A DNA stretch of 64,000 nucleotides, from positions 3,100,501 to 3,164,500 of the forward strand of contig NZ_CP156084.1 in the NCBI RefSeq assembly GCF_040687965.1. The letters run 5' to 3'. A model generated the notes under the pieces. That model was not told the DNA's origin. It was given only the letters and a program-made list of their open reading frames with translations, and ran no database searches. Positions 47,419 to 57,134 of this stretch are shown here, in pieces (positions within the stretch are counted from its first letter, which is position 1; each line of letters begins with the position of its first letter). Position numbers and translations under genes: made by a program. The DNA is from Methylocystis echinoides (GTDB taxonomy: Bacteria; Pseudomonadota; Alphaproteobacteria; Rhizobiales; Beijerinckiaceae).

Positions 47419-48654
47419 TTAATCTCGCGTTACGCCTGCCGCAAAGGGGCGCGCGCGGCTTTTGCGCGCCGCTTCACCCGACGGCGTGGCGGCTAACCGC
47501 TTGGCGCGCGCCGCGAGCGCGTCGCGATAGCCCTGGAGAATGTCATTGACCATTCTGTCGACGGTGAAGCGTGAGGCGACAAAATCATGCAGCGCCGCCG
47601 CCTTCGCGCGCCGCCCCTCGGTCTCGGCGAGCGCGGCGCGCAACGTGGCCGCAAGAATTTGCGGATTGTCGCAAGCGATCAGGCGATCGGCGTAGGGCCC
47701 GTAAATCTCCGGCATGCCGCCGACATCGGTTGCTACGAGCGGCAGCATGGCCCCCGCCGCTTCCAGCGCAATATAGGGCAGGGACTCGAACCGGCTCGGG
47801 AGGACCATTGTCCTCCCCAGCGCGAAGGCGTCGCGGGCCGGCATGCGGGCGTGCAAAGTGAGCTGGCCGCCGACCCCGGCCTGCTCCGCACGCGCGACGA
47901 GAATTTCCGCTTCCGGGCCGTCGCCGACCATCAGGAGGCTCGGCCGGATATTGTCGCGCGCAAGCAGGCTCAGAGCGTCGATCAGCGTGTCGACGCCCTT
48001 GGCGCGGCGAAATTCGCCGACATAAAGCAGATCCGCTGCGTCGGGCCGCGGCTCGACGGGGATGAATTCGGCCGGCGAAACGCCATTCGGGATGGTCCGC
48101 GCAAGCCCTTTGGGCTTGCCAACGAAGGTCTCGAAGCGACCCGCGATGAAGGCGCTCTCGAAAAGCAACGCGTCCGTGCGCGCCGCCAGCACACGCTCGA
48201 TCGCCATGAAGACGCGGTGTCGGCGTGAACCGGGCTCGAAATTCAGGCTGCCCCCGTGGGGCGTATAGACACGGACCGGACTTCTGTTTCCGGAGAGCAG
48301 GCCGGTCAGACGCGCATAAACGCCGCCCTTCGATCCGTGGCCGTGGACGATGTCCGGCCGTAGCGACGCCACGCGCCGGGCGATGACGATCGCCGCCACA
48401 AGGTCCGACGGGTGAGGGAGGCGGCGAATGGGAACCCGCAGAAGGCCGAGCGCGAGATGCGGGAAGAGCTCGGCCAATTGCCGTTCCGCCATCTCGCCGC
48501 CCGTCAATGAGTCGGCGACGATCCCGACCTTGTGGCCGCGTGCGATCTGCTCGCGCGTGAGATCCTGTACGTGACGGAAAAGACCGCCGACGGGCGCCCG
48601 CAACACATGCAAGATGCGCAGCGGCGCGTCAGCTTCCTCTGCGGAATGCAGCAC
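47419..48654 (-). CDS. Family 4 glycosyltransferase
   Basis: 411 residues, GT-B fold. N-terminal HVLRAPVGGLFRHVQDL and DIVHGHGSKGG motifs; C-terminal nucleotide-sugar domain with LYVGEFRRAKGVDTLIDALS, LLMVGDGPE and the E-x7-E signature ESLPYIALE. GTG start at 48654 preceded by AAGGG at normal spacing. Probably adds a sugar to a lipid-linked polysaccharide repeat. First gene of the four-gene cluster. Confidence 0.9.
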   Translation of the reverse strand: MLHSAEEADAPLRILHVLRAPVGGLFRHVQDLTREQIARGHKVGIVADSLTGGEMAERQLAELFPHLALGLLRVPIRRLPHPSDLVAAIVIARRVASLRPDIVHGHGSKGGVYARLTGLLSGNRSPVRVYTPHGGSLNFEPGSRRHRVFMAIERVLAARTDALLFESAFIAGRFETFVGKPKGLARTIPNGVSPAEFIPVEPRPDAADLLYVGEFRRAKGVDTLIDALSLLARDNIRPSLLMVGDGPEAEILVARAEQAGVGGQLTLHARMPARDAFALGRTMVLPSRFESLPYIALEAAGAMLPLVATDVGGMPEIYGPYADRLIACDNPQILAATLRAALAETEGRRAKAAALHDFVASRFTVDRMVNDILQGYRDALAARAKRLAATPSGEAARKSRARPFAAGVTRD

Positions 48655-48733
48655 AGCAACGCCCTTCTCGCCCGGCTGGTCCGCCGAACGTAATCTTGAC
48701 CATTCTCCTTGAGCTTGAGTACTGCGGAGGGGT

Positions 48734-48774
48734 TTAAAAAGAATGAGCGGCGCTCGCCGGGCGAGCGCCGCTCT
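48734..48774 (-). terminator. Rho-independent terminator between clpA and the polysaccharide cluster
   Basis: GAGCGGCGCTCGCC/GGGCGAGCGCCGCTC stem (48745-48773); on the minus strand ATTC plus five T residues follow. It ends the clpS-clpA transcript. Confidence 0.9.
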
Positions 48775-48800
48775 CTCAATTCACGGTCGGATCATGCGCG

Positions 48801-51242
48801 TCAGTTGCGCATGGAGGCCGGATTGGCGTCTGGCTCGGGCGCTTCCGGCGTCCCGGGCTCGCGGCTGTCGGGGTCATGGTCCTCGGCGCTGGCGCGCTTC
48901 TTTCCCGCCTCGATGATGTCGCGTTCGGGACGCGGCAGCACGGGGCCTTCAGGGAAGACGAAGCCGAGCTTTTTCGCGCCCTTGTCGTCCCCGACCACCA
49001 CGACGCGCACTGCGCCGCCATTCTTCAGCCGGCCGAACAGCACCTCGTCGGCGAGCGGGGTCTTGATCGCCTGATGGATGACGCGCGACATCGGGCGGGC
49101 GCCCATCGCCTCGTCATAGCCGTGCTCGACGAGCCAGCCGCGCGCCTCGTCGGTCAACTCGATCGTCACATTGCGGTCGGCCAGCTGCGCCTCGAGCTGC
49201 ATGATGAACTTGTCGACGACGCGCTTGATGACCTCGACCGGCAGATGGCCGAAAGGCACGATCGCGTCGAGGCGGTTGCGGAACTCCGGCGCGAACAGGC
49301 GGTTGATCGCCTCGCTGTCGTCGAGATCGGCGCGGGTGCGAGTAAAGCCGATCGGCGTGCGGGCGAGGTCCTGAGCCCCCGCATTCGTCGTCATGATGAG
49401 GATGACGTTGCGGAAGTCGATCGTCTTGCCGTTGTGGTCGGTGAGCTTCCCGTGGTCCATCACCTGCAGCAGGATGTTGTAGAGGTCGGGGTGCGCCTTC
49501 TCGATCTCGTCGAGCAGCAGGACGCAGTGCGGATGCTGGTCGATGGCGTCGGTCAAGAGACCGCCCTGGTCGAAGCCGACATAGCCGGGAGGCGCGCCGA
49601 TCAGCCGGCTGACGGTGTGGCGCTCCATATATTCGGACATGTCGAAGCGGACGAGCTCGATGCCGAGCGAGGTGGCGAGCTGGCGGGCGGCCTCGGTCTT
49701 GCCGACGCCCGTCGGGCCGGAGAAGAGATAGCAGCCGATCGGCTTCTCCTGATCGCGCAGCCCCGCGCGGGCGAGCTTGATCGCCGAGGTGAGCGCGGAG
49801 ATCGCTTTGTCCTGGCCGTAGACCACACGCCGCAGCGTCTCGTCGAGATGGGCGAGCACTTCGGCGTCGTCCTTCGAGACGGTCTTCGGCGGGACGCGCG
49901 CCATCGTCGCGATCGTCGCCTCGATCTCCTTGATGCCGATGGTCTTCTTGCGCTTGTTCTCGGTGAGCAGCATTTGCGCCGCGCCGGTCTCGTCGATCAC
50001 GTCGATCGCCTTGTCCGGCAGCTTGCGGTCGTGGATGTAACGGGCCGAGAGCTCCACGGCCGCCTTCAGCGCGTCATTGGTGTAACGGATCTTGTGAAAC
50101 TCTTCGAAGTAAGGCTTCAGCCCCTTGATGATCTCCACCGCATCCGGGATCGACGGCTCGTTCACGTCGATCTTCTGGAAGCGGCGCACCAGCGCGCGAT
50201 CCTTTTCGAAATATTGACGATATTCCTTGTAGGTGGTCGAGCCGATGCAGCGCAGAACGCCCTGGGCGAGCGCGGGCTTCAGCAGGTTCGAGGCGTCCAT
50301 CGCGCCGCCGGACGTGGCGCCGGCGCCAATCACCGTATGGATCTCGTCGATGAACAGGATCGCGTTCTTGTGGTTCTCGATTTCCTTGACCACCTGCTTC
50401 AGGCGCTCTTCGAAATCGCCGCGATAACGCGTGCCGGCGAGCAGCGAGCCCATATCGAGCGCGAAGACCGTGGCGCCCGCGAGCACGTCCGGCACCTCGC
50501 CTTGGGTGATCTTGCGGGCGAGCCCTTCGGCGATCGCCGTCTTGCCGACGCCGGGATCGCCGACGAGCAGCGGGTTGTTCTTGTGACGGCGGCAGAGCAC
50601 CTGAATCGTGCGCAGCACTTCGGCTTCGCGGCCAATCAGAGGATCGATGCGGCCGTCGCGCGCCTTCCTGTTGAGATTGACGCAATAAGCTTCCAGCGCG
50701 CCTTCCTTCTTGCGGCTGTCCCCGTCACGGCTGTCCCGGCCATCCGCGCGGTCGCTCTCGTCCTCGACGCCGCGCGGCGTGCGCGTCTGGTCCGAAAGAC
50801 CAGGGCGCTTGGCGATGCCGTGGCTGATGTAATTGACCGCGTCGTAGCGCGTCATATCCTGCTCCTGCAGGAAATAGACGGCGTGGCTTTCGCGCTCTGC
50901 AAAGAGGGCGACGAGAACATTCGCCCCGCTCACGTCCTCGCGGCCGGACGACTGCACGCTGATAATGGCCCGCTGCACGACGCGTTGAAAGCCGGCGGTC
51001 GGCTTGCACTCGTCCGCGTCTTCGTTGACCAGATTGTCGAGCTCGCGATCGATGTAGTCGCGCAAATTCTTGGCGAGAAGGTCGAGGTCGACCGAGCAGG
51101 CGCGCAGCACGGCCGAGGCGTCGGCGTCCTCGATCAGGCTGAGCAGCAGATGCTCGAGCGTGGCGTATTCGTGATGACGCTCCCGCGCGGAGGCGAGGGC
51201 GCGGTCCAGTGTCTGTTTAAGATTGCGCGAGAACGTCGGCAT
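48801..51242 (-). CDS. clpA: ATP-dependent Clp protease ATP-binding subunit ClpA
   Basis: 813 residues. N-domain (MPTFSRNLKQTLDRALASAR), two AAA+ modules with Walker A GDPGVGKTA and GPTGVGKTE, sensor and arginine-finger regions. It unfolds substrates, including N-end-rule substrates delivered by ClpS, and feeds them to ClpP (not in window). The C-terminus carries an extra acidic, Pro-rich tail. Thirteen bp after clpS, so co-transcribed. Confidence 0.97.
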   Translation of the reverse strand: MPTFSRNLKQTLDRALASARERHHEYATLEHLLLSLIEDADASAVLRACSVDLDLLAKNLRDYIDRELDNLVNEDADECKPTAGFQRVVQRAIISVQSSGREDVSGANVLVALFAERESHAVYFLQEQDMTRYDAVNYISHGIAKRPGLSDQTRTPRGVEDESDRADGRDSRDGDSRKKEGALEAYCVNLNRKARDGRIDPLIGREAEVLRTIQVLCRRHKNNPLLVGDPGVGKTAIAEGLARKITQGEVPDVLAGATVFALDMGSLLAGTRYRGDFEERLKQVVKEIENHKNAILFIDEIHTVIGAGATSGGAMDASNLLKPALAQGVLRCIGSTTYKEYRQYFEKDRALVRRFQKIDVNEPSIPDAVEIIKGLKPYFEEFHKIRYTNDALKAAVELSARYIHDRKLPDKAIDVIDETGAAQMLLTENKRKKTIGIKEIEATIATMARVPPKTVSKDDAEVLAHLDETLRRVVYGQDKAISALTSAIKLARAGLRDQEKPIGCYLFSGPTGVGKTEAARQLATSLGIELVRFDMSEYMERHTVSRLIGAPPGYVGFDQGGLLTDAIDQHPHCVLLLDEIEKAHPDLYNILLQVMDHGKLTDHNGKTIDFRNVILIMTTNAGAQDLARTPIGFTRTRADLDDSEAINRLFAPEFRNRLDAIVPFGHLPVEVIKRVVDKFIMQLEAQLADRNVTIELTDEARGWLVEHGYDEAMGARPMSRVIHQAIKTPLADEVLFGRLKNGGAVRVVVVGDDKGAKKLGFVFPEGPVLPRPERDIIEAGKKRASAEDHDPDSREPGTPEAPEPDANPASMRN

Positions 51243-51255
51243 TCGCTGCGAGCCC

Positions 51256-51594
51256 CTATTTCTTCTCCATGATGCACTGCAAGGGATGCTGGTGCTTCCT
51301 TGCGAAATCCATCACTTGGGTGACCTTGGTTTCGGCGACTTCGTACGTGTACACGCCACACTCGCCGACGCCATGATTGTGGACATGCAGCATGATGCGG
51401 GTGGCTTCCTCGACCGACTTGTTGAAATATTTGCGCAAGACGATCACGACGAATTCCTGCGTCGTGTAGTCGTCGTTGAGCAACAGCACGCGATACATGT
51501 TCGGGCGACGGGTCTGCTGGCGCGTGCGCGTAATCAGCGCGGTGCCGGTCCCTTGACCGTCGCCGGCTTTCTTCGGCTCCTTGCCCGCTCGCAT
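51256..51594 (-). CDS. clpS: ClpA adaptor ClpS
   Basis: 112 residues from ATG 51594. Core ClpS motifs: [18 protein letters not shown] (N-degron binding), [19 protein letters not shown], and the C-terminal [10 protein letters not shown]. The frame remains open to a TTG at 51735, which would add 47 unusual residues; I prefer the ATG though its ribosome site is poor. It delivers proteins with N-terminal bulky hydrophobic residues to ClpAP. Confidence 0.92.
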   Translation of the reverse strand: MRAGKEPKKAGDGQGTGTALITRTRQQTRRPNMYRVLLLNDDYTTQEFVVIVLRKYFNKSVEEATRIMLHVHNHGVGECGVYTYEVAETKVTQVMDFARKHQHPLQCIMEKK

Positions 51595-51912
51595 GGGTGC
51601 GCGCGCCGGGTCGCGGCCCGTCTGCGAAAACGCTTGCTGGGATTTGATGGATATCAAGTCCGGCACGTCCGTCTCGTCCTTCAGTCCTTTCCATGTAGTT
51701 CCCGTGGAAAGTTCTTTCACGGGCGCATGGAGCAATTTCTTTGCCGCAGCCGCTGGGGGCCGAAAAGCTTGTCCGTCGGCGACTCGCGTAGTCTTCTGCG
51801 TCAGGGCCGCCTTGGCAAGAGGCCAGGAGCCGGCTGGCGCGGCAATTCAGCCATGAACCAGATATTTACGATAATCTCCTAGAAAAGGGTCGTTGGTTAA
51901 AAGGTTGCGAAG
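51595..51912. other. Intergenic region before the 51913 gene
   Basis: 318 bp between divergent clpS and the small membrane gene. It may include clpS leader or promoter; if the TTG at 51735 were used, part would be coding. No clear hairpin or operator. Confidence 0.5.
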
Positions 51913-52242
51913 ATGTCCGGTTACGAACACAACGACCGTCACCCACGCCATAACGGCGCCGGCAGCGTTTGGAGCCTTGCCGCCTTTTCCGCCGCTGTTT
52001 TTCTTTGCAGCCTGCTTGTGGCCAAGGTCTTGTCCGAATTCGTCGAGAGCGAACGTCTGGCGCGGGCGGGCTATGACAAAGTGGCGCGCGACTCTGGGGT
52101 GAAGGCGGAGCCATCGACTCGTCGATTTTTTACGCACAGTTTCGGCGTCGACGCCGTCGTCACGGGCGCGATCTCCTCCCAGAGGCCGGCGACCCTGTCG
52201 CCCTGTGGCGAGGCCAGCAAGGCCGACAAGTCCGCCAAATAG
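51913..52242 (+). CDS. Small single-pass membrane protein of unknown function
   Basis: 109 residues: a His/Asn-rich N-terminus, one membrane helix (about 19-40, SVWSLAAFSAAVFLCSLLVA), and a hydrophilic remainder without recognisable domain. Weakly supported start at ATG 51913 (TTGCGAAG upstream). A minus-strand frame covers the same bases, but the hydrophobic helix plus polar ends favour this one. Confidence 0.5.
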   Translation: MSGYEHNDRHPRHNGAGSVWSLAAFSAAVFLCSLLVAKVLSEFVESERLARAGYDKVARDSGVKAEPSTRRFFTHSFGVDAVVTGAISSQRPATLSPCGEASKADKSAK

Positions 52243-52518
52243 CGCGTCGCGGGCGTGCGGCGGCGGGTTTCGGGAGGCTGGGCCTTTGAAAACTTCCCGA
52301 AAAACCGCCCGGGGGGCTCGCATTTCCATTGACATTTGCCCATTTGTTCTTCAAGCATGCGGCGTGGCTTTGGCCCCCGCTTCTTGCGGCGACGGTTAGG
52401 CGAGCCAGTCCGTCCTCGCGGCGATGACGGCGCCTTCTCTCCTGACATCTTGCGCGCTTTACAAACGGCTGGCGCGCAGCGGTCTTCCCGCCCAGGCAAG
52501 CCGTAACCAGGATAATTG

Positions 52519-54003
52519 ATGACATTCGACGAATTGGGCCTTTCGGACAAAGTGCGCGCGGCCGTGCAGGCTGCGGGCTACGCCACTCCGACGCCCATCC
52601 AGGCGCAGGCCATTCCGCCCGCGCTCCAAGGCCGGGACATTCTCGGCATCGCCCAGACCGGAACGGGCAAGACGGCCGCCTTCACGCTGCCGATGCTGAG
52701 CCGCCTCGAACAAGGCCGCGCCCGCGCGCGCATGCCGCGCACGCTGATTCTCGAGCCCACCCGCGAACTCGCGGCGCAGGTCGAAGAGAGCTTCGCCAAA
52801 TATGGCGCCAACCATCGCTTGAACGTCGCCCTGCTGATCGGCGGGGTCTCCTTCGGCGATCAGGAAGCCAAGATCATGCGCGGCGCGGACGTGCTGATCG
52901 CCACGCCGGGACGGCTGCTCGACTTCTTCGATCGCGGCAAGCTGCTGTTGACCGGCATCGAGATCCTCGTCATCGACGAGGCCGACCGTATGCTGGACAT
53001 GGGTTTCATTCCCGACATCGAGCGCGTCTGCAAGCTCGTGCCCTTCACGCGCCAGACGCTCTTCTTCTCCGCGACGATGCCGCCGGAGATCACGCGCCTC
53101 ACCGAGGCTTTCCTGCACAATCCGGTTCGCGTGGAAGTCTCCCGCGCGGCCACGACGGCCACGACCATCCGTCAGGCGCTCGTCGCCTCACATGGCCACG
53201 CCGACAAGCGCGAGACGCTGCGCAGCCTGATCCGCGGCGCTGAAAACCTCAAGAACGCGATCATCTTCTGCAATCGCAAGCGCGACGTCGCGATCTTGCA
53301 CCGCTCCCTGGTCAAGCACGGTTTTCCGGCGGGCGCGCTGCATGGCGACATGGACCAGCTTGCCCGCATGGCCTCGCTCGACGCGTTCAAGACCGGCGAC
53401 GTGTCGCTTCTCGTCTGCTCCGACGTCGCGGCGCGCGGCCTCGACATCCCGGACGTCAGCCACGTCTTCAATTTCGACGTGCCGACGCATAGCGAAGACT
53501 ATGTCCACCGTATCGGCCGCACCGGCCGCGCCGGGCGCTCGGGCGTCGCGCTGACCATCGTCACCGAAGACGACGCCAAATATGTGGATCAGATTCAGAA
53601 TCTGATCGGCAAGCCAATCGAGTGGGAGGGGCCGGGCTTCGACGCTTTGCCGCCGCCCATGGAGACGACCCGTCCGCATGACCATCGCCGTGGCGGACGC
53701 GGCGAGCGCGGCGGCCGTCGCGAACGGAGTGAGCGGAGCCGCAGGACAACCGAGCGGGTCGAGCGCGTGGAGAGAGTCGAGCGCGTGGAGCGGGTCGCAG
53801 CGGAGGGGCCTGTCGCCATGGGGCGTCCCGCCCATGCGCCGCGCCGACCGGAAAGCGAGCCCGTCCGTCCGCGGACGACGGAGCGTCGCGGGCGCCGCCA
53901 TCACGAGGACGATGGGCCGCCTGTCATCGGTCTCGGCGACCACGTCCCGTCCTTCCTGTTGCGCCCGGTGACCCTGCGCCCCGCGAAAGTGGCGGAAGAG
54001 TAG
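52519..54003 (+). CDS. DEAD-box RNA helicase, RhlE-like
   Basis: 494 residues. Q-motif TPTPIQAQAIPPAL, Walker A AQTGTGKT, PTRELAAQ, TPGRLLD, DEAD (VIDEADRMLDMGF), SAT, and HRIGRTGRAGRSG. The last ~115 residues are Arg/Glu-rich with a tandem RVE repeat, a likely RNA-binding tail. The ATG at 52519 is chosen over a TTG three bases upstream. It remodels structured RNA in ribosome assembly or RNA decay; resemblance is closest to RhlE proteins. Confidence 0.93.
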   Translation: MTFDELGLSDKVRAAVQAAGYATPTPIQAQAIPPALQGRDILGIAQTGTGKTAAFTLPMLSRLEQGRARARMPRTLILEPTRELAAQVEESFAKYGANHRLNVALLIGGVSFGDQEAKIMRGADVLIATPGRLLDFFDRGKLLLTGIEILVIDEADRMLDMGFIPDIERVCKLVPFTRQTLFFSATMPPEITRLTEAFLHNPVRVEVSRAATTATTIRQALVASHGHADKRETLRSLIRGAENLKNAIIFCNRKRDVAILHRSLVKHGFPAGALHGDMDQLARMASLDAFKTGDVSLLVCSDVAARGLDIPDVSHVFNFDVPTHSEDYVHRIGRTGRAGRSGVALTIVTEDDAKYVDQIQNLIGKPIEWEGPGFDALPPPMETTRPHDHRRGGRGERGGRRERSERSRRTTERVERVERVERVERVAAEGPVAMGRPAHAPRRPESEPVRPRTTERRGRRHHEDDGPPVIGLGDHVPSFLLRPVTLRPAKVAEE

Positions 54004-54039
54004 GGGAAGCCGCCTTCCTGACCCCTGCCGAGGCGGGGG

Positions 54040-54070
54040 CCTCCTTCTCCCGCAAGGGAGAAGGGGAGGC
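54040..54070. repeat. REP-like palindrome
   Basis: CTTCTCCC-GCAA-GGGAGAAG hairpin in GC-rich flanks, in the gap between the helicase and hinT genes. A common alphaproteobacterial extragenic palindrome type; it may double as a transcription stop. Confidence 0.55.
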
Positions 54071-54159
54071 GCGACCAAGATCATGACATAAAGCCAGGCG
54101 AGCAACGGTTGCGCCGTTCCGCTCGCAGAAAAAGGCGTCGCGCCGACGGAAAGGGGGGC

Positions 54160-54594
54160 CTATCCCTCGAACGGCGTCAGCGCCGCCTTAATCTTCCCCG
54201 CCTGTTCGGCAAGCCTCTCATTATCGGCCATGGTTCCCGGCGGGCGCAGGGCGACGCCGTCCCAGCGGGGCAAAAGGTGGAAATGCAGGTGATAGATCAC
54301 CTGGCCGCCGGCGCTCTCGTTGAATTGATGCAGCGTCAGGCCGTCTGCTTGAAAAGCCGCCTGAACCGCCCTGGCGACATGCTGCACGCGCTTCATGAGT
54401 TCGCCGAGGGTCGCGGGCGAGACGTCGAGAAGCCCGCGCGCGCCTTCCTTCGGAATCACCAGGACGTGGCCTTCTGCGCGCGGCATGATGTCCATGAAAG
54501 CGAGCGCCACGTCGTCTTCATAGACTTTGTGCGCCGGAATCTCGCCGCGAAGGATTTTGCCAAAAATATTGTTGGGATCATAGGCGGCGGACAT
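54160..54594 (-). CDS. HIT-family hydrolase (HinT-like)
   Basis: 144 residues from ATG 54594 with AGGGGA upstream. It carries the histidine triad VIYHLHFHLLPRW and the N-terminal NIFGKILRGEIPAHKVYEDD typical of HinT purine-nucleoside phosphoramidases. A longer frame from 54753 runs through the pheA end and is not used. Last gene of the 56630-to-54160 operon. Confidence 0.92.
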   Translation of the reverse strand: MSAAYDPNNIFGKILRGEIPAHKVYEDDVALAFMDIMPRAEGHVLVIPKEGARGLLDVSPATLGELMKRVQHVARAVQAAFQADGLTLHQFNESAGGQVIYHLHFHLLPRWDGVALRPPGTMADNERLAEQAGKIKAALTPFEG

Positions 54595-54613
54595 GTCGTT
54601 TCCCCTGTTCAGC

Positions 54614-55477
54614 TCAATCGCCAAATTCGAAGCCGCGGATATTTGTGACGCGAAATTCCGACGCCGGATAGACGCCCAGAATTTCCACTTCCTTCGAGAA
54701 GAAACGCAGTTCCTCCAGCGCGCGCGCCAGCGGCGGCTGCTCGGGATGGCCATCGACGTCGACGAGGAAGCGCGTCGCGGCGAATTCGCCGTCGACCATG
54801 TAGCTTTCGAGCTTCGTCATATTGACGCCGTTGGTGGCGAAGCCGCCGAGTGATTTGTAGAGCGCCGCGGGCACGTTGCGCACGCGGAAGACGAAAGTCG
54901 TCATGGTCGGGCCGCAATCGACGGTCGCCCATTGGCTGGTGCGCGAGAGAACGATGAAGCGCGTGGTGTTGTGCGCCTCGTCTTCCACGTTCTCGGCAAG
55001 GATCTCGAGCCCGTAGATCTCGGCCGCGAGGCGCGGGGCCAGCGCCGCCTTGGTCGGGTCGTTCCATTCGGCGACTTCGCGCGCGGCGCCGGCGGTATCG
55101 CCGGCGGTATGCGCCACGAGTCCCAGATCACGAATGATGCGGCGGCATTGGCCGAGCGCATGGACATGGCTGTAGACCGCGCGCAGACCGTCGCGCGTCG
55201 CGCCTCTGGGCGCCATGAGGTGAAAATGGATGGGCAGAAAATGCTCGCCGATAATGTGCAGGCCCGAATGCGGCAGAAAATGATGAATGTCAGCGACGCG
55301 TCCCGCGATCGAATTTTCGATGGGAATCATGCCGAGCGCCGCCCGGCCTTCGCTGATCGCGGCGAAGGCGTCCTCGAAACTCGCGCAAGGGAGGGGCGTC
55401 ATGTCGGGATAGGCGTGCCGGCAGACGAAGTCGGAGTTCGCGCCGGGCTCTCCCTGATAGGCGATATACTGGTTCAC
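54614..55477 (-). CDS. pheA: Prephenate dehydratase
   Basis: 287 residues. Converts prephenate to phenylpyruvate (phenylalanine synthesis). Catalytic domain from YQGEPGANSD through the conserved NTTRFIVLSR motif (Thr-Arg-Phe); C-terminal ACT domain (FVFRVRNVPAALYKSLGGFA, KLESYMV), which binds phenylalanine for feedback. Stand-alone dehydratase without a chorismate-mutase part, as in other alphaproteobacteria. The ATG overlaps the kdsB stop by 4 bp. Confidence 0.95.
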   Translation of the reverse strand: MNQYIAYQGEPGANSDFVCRHAYPDMTPLPCASFEDAFAAISEGRAALGMIPIENSIAGRVADIHHFLPHSGLHIIGEHFLPIHFHLMAPRGATRDGLRAVYSHVHALGQCRRIIRDLGLVAHTAGDTAGAAREVAEWNDPTKAALAPRLAAEIYGLEILAENVEDEAHNTTRFIVLSRTSQWATVDCGPTMTTFVFRVRNVPAALYKSLGGFATNGVNMTKLESYMVDGEFAATRFLVDVDGHPEQPPLARALEELRFFSKEVEILGVYPASEFRVTNIRGFEFGD

Positions 55478-56229
55478 TGGTGATCCTGCCGGCTCGCCGC
55501 GGCGCGCAAGGCCGCGAGGTCGCGCCCGGTATCTACCGATGGACTTGCTTTGTCCAGCACGGCCGCGTCGATGCGCATCCCTGCCTCCAAAGCGCGGAGC
55601 TGCTCGAGATTTTCGCGTCGCTCCAGCGGCGAGGGCGGCGAGGCGGCGAAGCGCTCGAGGCTTTCCCGCCGGAAGGCGTAGACGCCAATATGTTTGTAGA
55701 GCGGACCCTCGCCCCAGGGCGCGCGGGCGCGGGTGAAGTAAAGCGCGCGCAGCCGCGCCGCCGCGATTGGCGTTCCGACGAGCTTTACGGCGTTGGGGTC
55801 GTCGGCCTCTTCAGCGACGGCGGGCGCGGCGAGCGTGCCGATGTCGACCGTCAAATCGGCAAGAAGCGCCAGAGCCGCGGCGAGCGCGCCGTCGGGTAGA
55901 AAGGGGTTGTCGCCCTGAAGGTTCACGACAGCGTCATGGCGGCGTTCTGGATCGAGAGTCGCGAGGGCGGCGGCGATGCGGTCGCTGCCGCAGCGAAAGT
56001 CGCCCGGCTGAAACAGGGCGGCGCCGCCGGCGGCGTGAATGACGCCGGCGATCTCATCCGAGTCGGTTACGACCGCGACAGGCGCGACGCCGGCGGCGCA
56101 GGCGCGCGTCCAGACATGCTCGATCATCGGGCGCCCGCCGATATCGGCGAGCGCCTTGCGCGGCAGCCGGGTCGAGCCGAGCCGCGCCGGAATCAGAATG
56201 ATCGGCGCGCGCGGAGACTGAGGGCTCAA
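55474..56229 (-). CDS. kdsB: 3-deoxy-manno-octulosonate cytidylyltransferase
   Basis: 251 residues. Activates Kdo as CMP-Kdo for lipopolysaccharide inner core. Family motifs PARLGSTRLPRKALADIGG near the start, VVTDSDEIA, FRCGSDRIA, VVNLQGDNPFLPD, and KHIGVYAFRRESLERF. Most likely starts at TTG 56229, which overlaps the stop codon of the lipoprotein gene (TTGA), implying coupled translation. The frame stays open to 56634, but that part is the shadow of the lipoprotein gene. CMP-Kdo synthetase next to pheA is a known Rhizobiales order. Confidence 0.93.
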   Translation of the reverse strand: MSPQSPRAPIILIPARLGSTRLPRKALADIGGRPMIEHVWTRACAAGVAPVAVVTDSDEIAGVIHAAGGAALFQPGDFRCGSDRIAAALATLDPERRHDAVVNLQGDNPFLPDGALAAALALLADLTVDIGTLAAPAVAEEADDPNAVKLVGTPIAAARLRALYFTRARAPWGEGPLYKHIGVYAFRRESLERFAASPPSPLERRENLEQLRALEAGMRIDAAVLDKASPSVDTGRDLAALRAAASRQDHQ

Positions 56230-56630
56230 TAGGCGTTGTTGTCCTCGGCCATCCAGCCTTTTTCTGTCTTCACGAAGTGCAGCGTGCCTTCGCTGGTGTG
56301 CACTTCGCTCTTGGCGAAGGTGCGATCGTCGTCGATGCCGAGGAAAGCGCATTTGCCGCGTTCGCGCTCGTCCCGGCACTTGGCCTCGAAGCCCTCCGGG
56401 AACTGCACTTCCGCCTCGTACATCAGTTCGAAGGCGTCGACATTGTCGCGCTTCACCTCGCGAGCGTTGACCTTTTTGAAAGAGACGATTTTGGCGTCGA
56501 CGCCGTTCTTCTCCAAAATATTGCGCAACACTTTCGCGCCCGTTGCGTCGCCGGGCTGATGGCTCCCGCAGCCGGCCAGCGAGATTGCGGCGGCGAGGCC
56601 CAGCAACAGGCGCAGATGACGTATGATCAT
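56226..56630 (-). CDS. Small lipoprotein of unknown function
   Basis: 134 residues with a lipoprotein signal peptide (LLLGLAAAISLAGCG, lipobox LAGC, lipidated Cys21). The mature part is charged and has two further cysteines (AKCRDERERGKCAF). No known family recognised. It heads the kdsB-pheA-hinT operon with an overlapping stop/start, so it is probably made together with these envelope and amino-acid genes. Confidence 0.75.
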   Translation of the reverse strand: MIIRHLRLLLGLAAAISLAGCGSHQPGDATGAKVLRNILEKNGVDAKIVSFKKVNAREVKRDNVDAFELMYEAEVQFPEGFEAKCRDERERGKCAFLGIDDDRTFAKSEVHTSEGTLHFVKTEKGWMAEDNNAY

Positions 56631-57134
56631 TCATTTCCTCCGAAGCGGCGCGCAGAAAGCGCGCATTTTTTTGTTGTTTTTAGCGGAAAATATCCCGCGC
56701 GTCGCCGGCGTTTTGATTTTTCGATGACCCGATTGTGAAAAAACATATCAGAGAGTTGCAATTTTGTGCAGCCGGGGTAACTTGTCTCCGCCGAACGAGT
56801 TGCGTGTCTGGCGACGCCGCGAAGGAGCTGAAAAAAGCGCCCACGGCGTAATCAAGCGTTCGATGCGTAACGGCAAGAACTCGAATACCCTACGGAGTGC
56901 TCAGGTCCGCCGCATCTCCTGGGTCCGTGGGGTTGGCCGGCTGATGATGGTTGGAGTGGCCTCCTTGAAGCCATTGTCAGTCGGCCGCCTTCATTCGAGA
57001 CGGCAAGCACTCTTCCTAGCATAAATCTGACAGAAACGGCCCCGCAAGAGGCGGAGCCGTGTCGTCTCGCGTTTTTCGCGAAGTTTTGCCCGGATTCGCC
57101 TCGAGCTGCTCGGCGCGCGCCGACTCGGCGGGCG
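56631..57134. other. 504-bp region without an assigned gene
   Basis: AT-rich left part (GTGAAAAAACATATCAG area) that likely holds the promoter of the lipoprotein operon. The remaining ~300 bp has no convincing ORF on either strand (an 86-codon plus frame at 56764-57024 has no ribosome site and odd composition). It ends in a terminator-like hairpin for rpmG around 57034-57060. An RNA gene is possible but I cannot identify one. Confidence 0.45.

Noticed and set aside
56764-57024. 86-codon plus-strand frame in the rpmG gap.
   Set aside because: No ribosome site; Arg/Ser-rich random composition.
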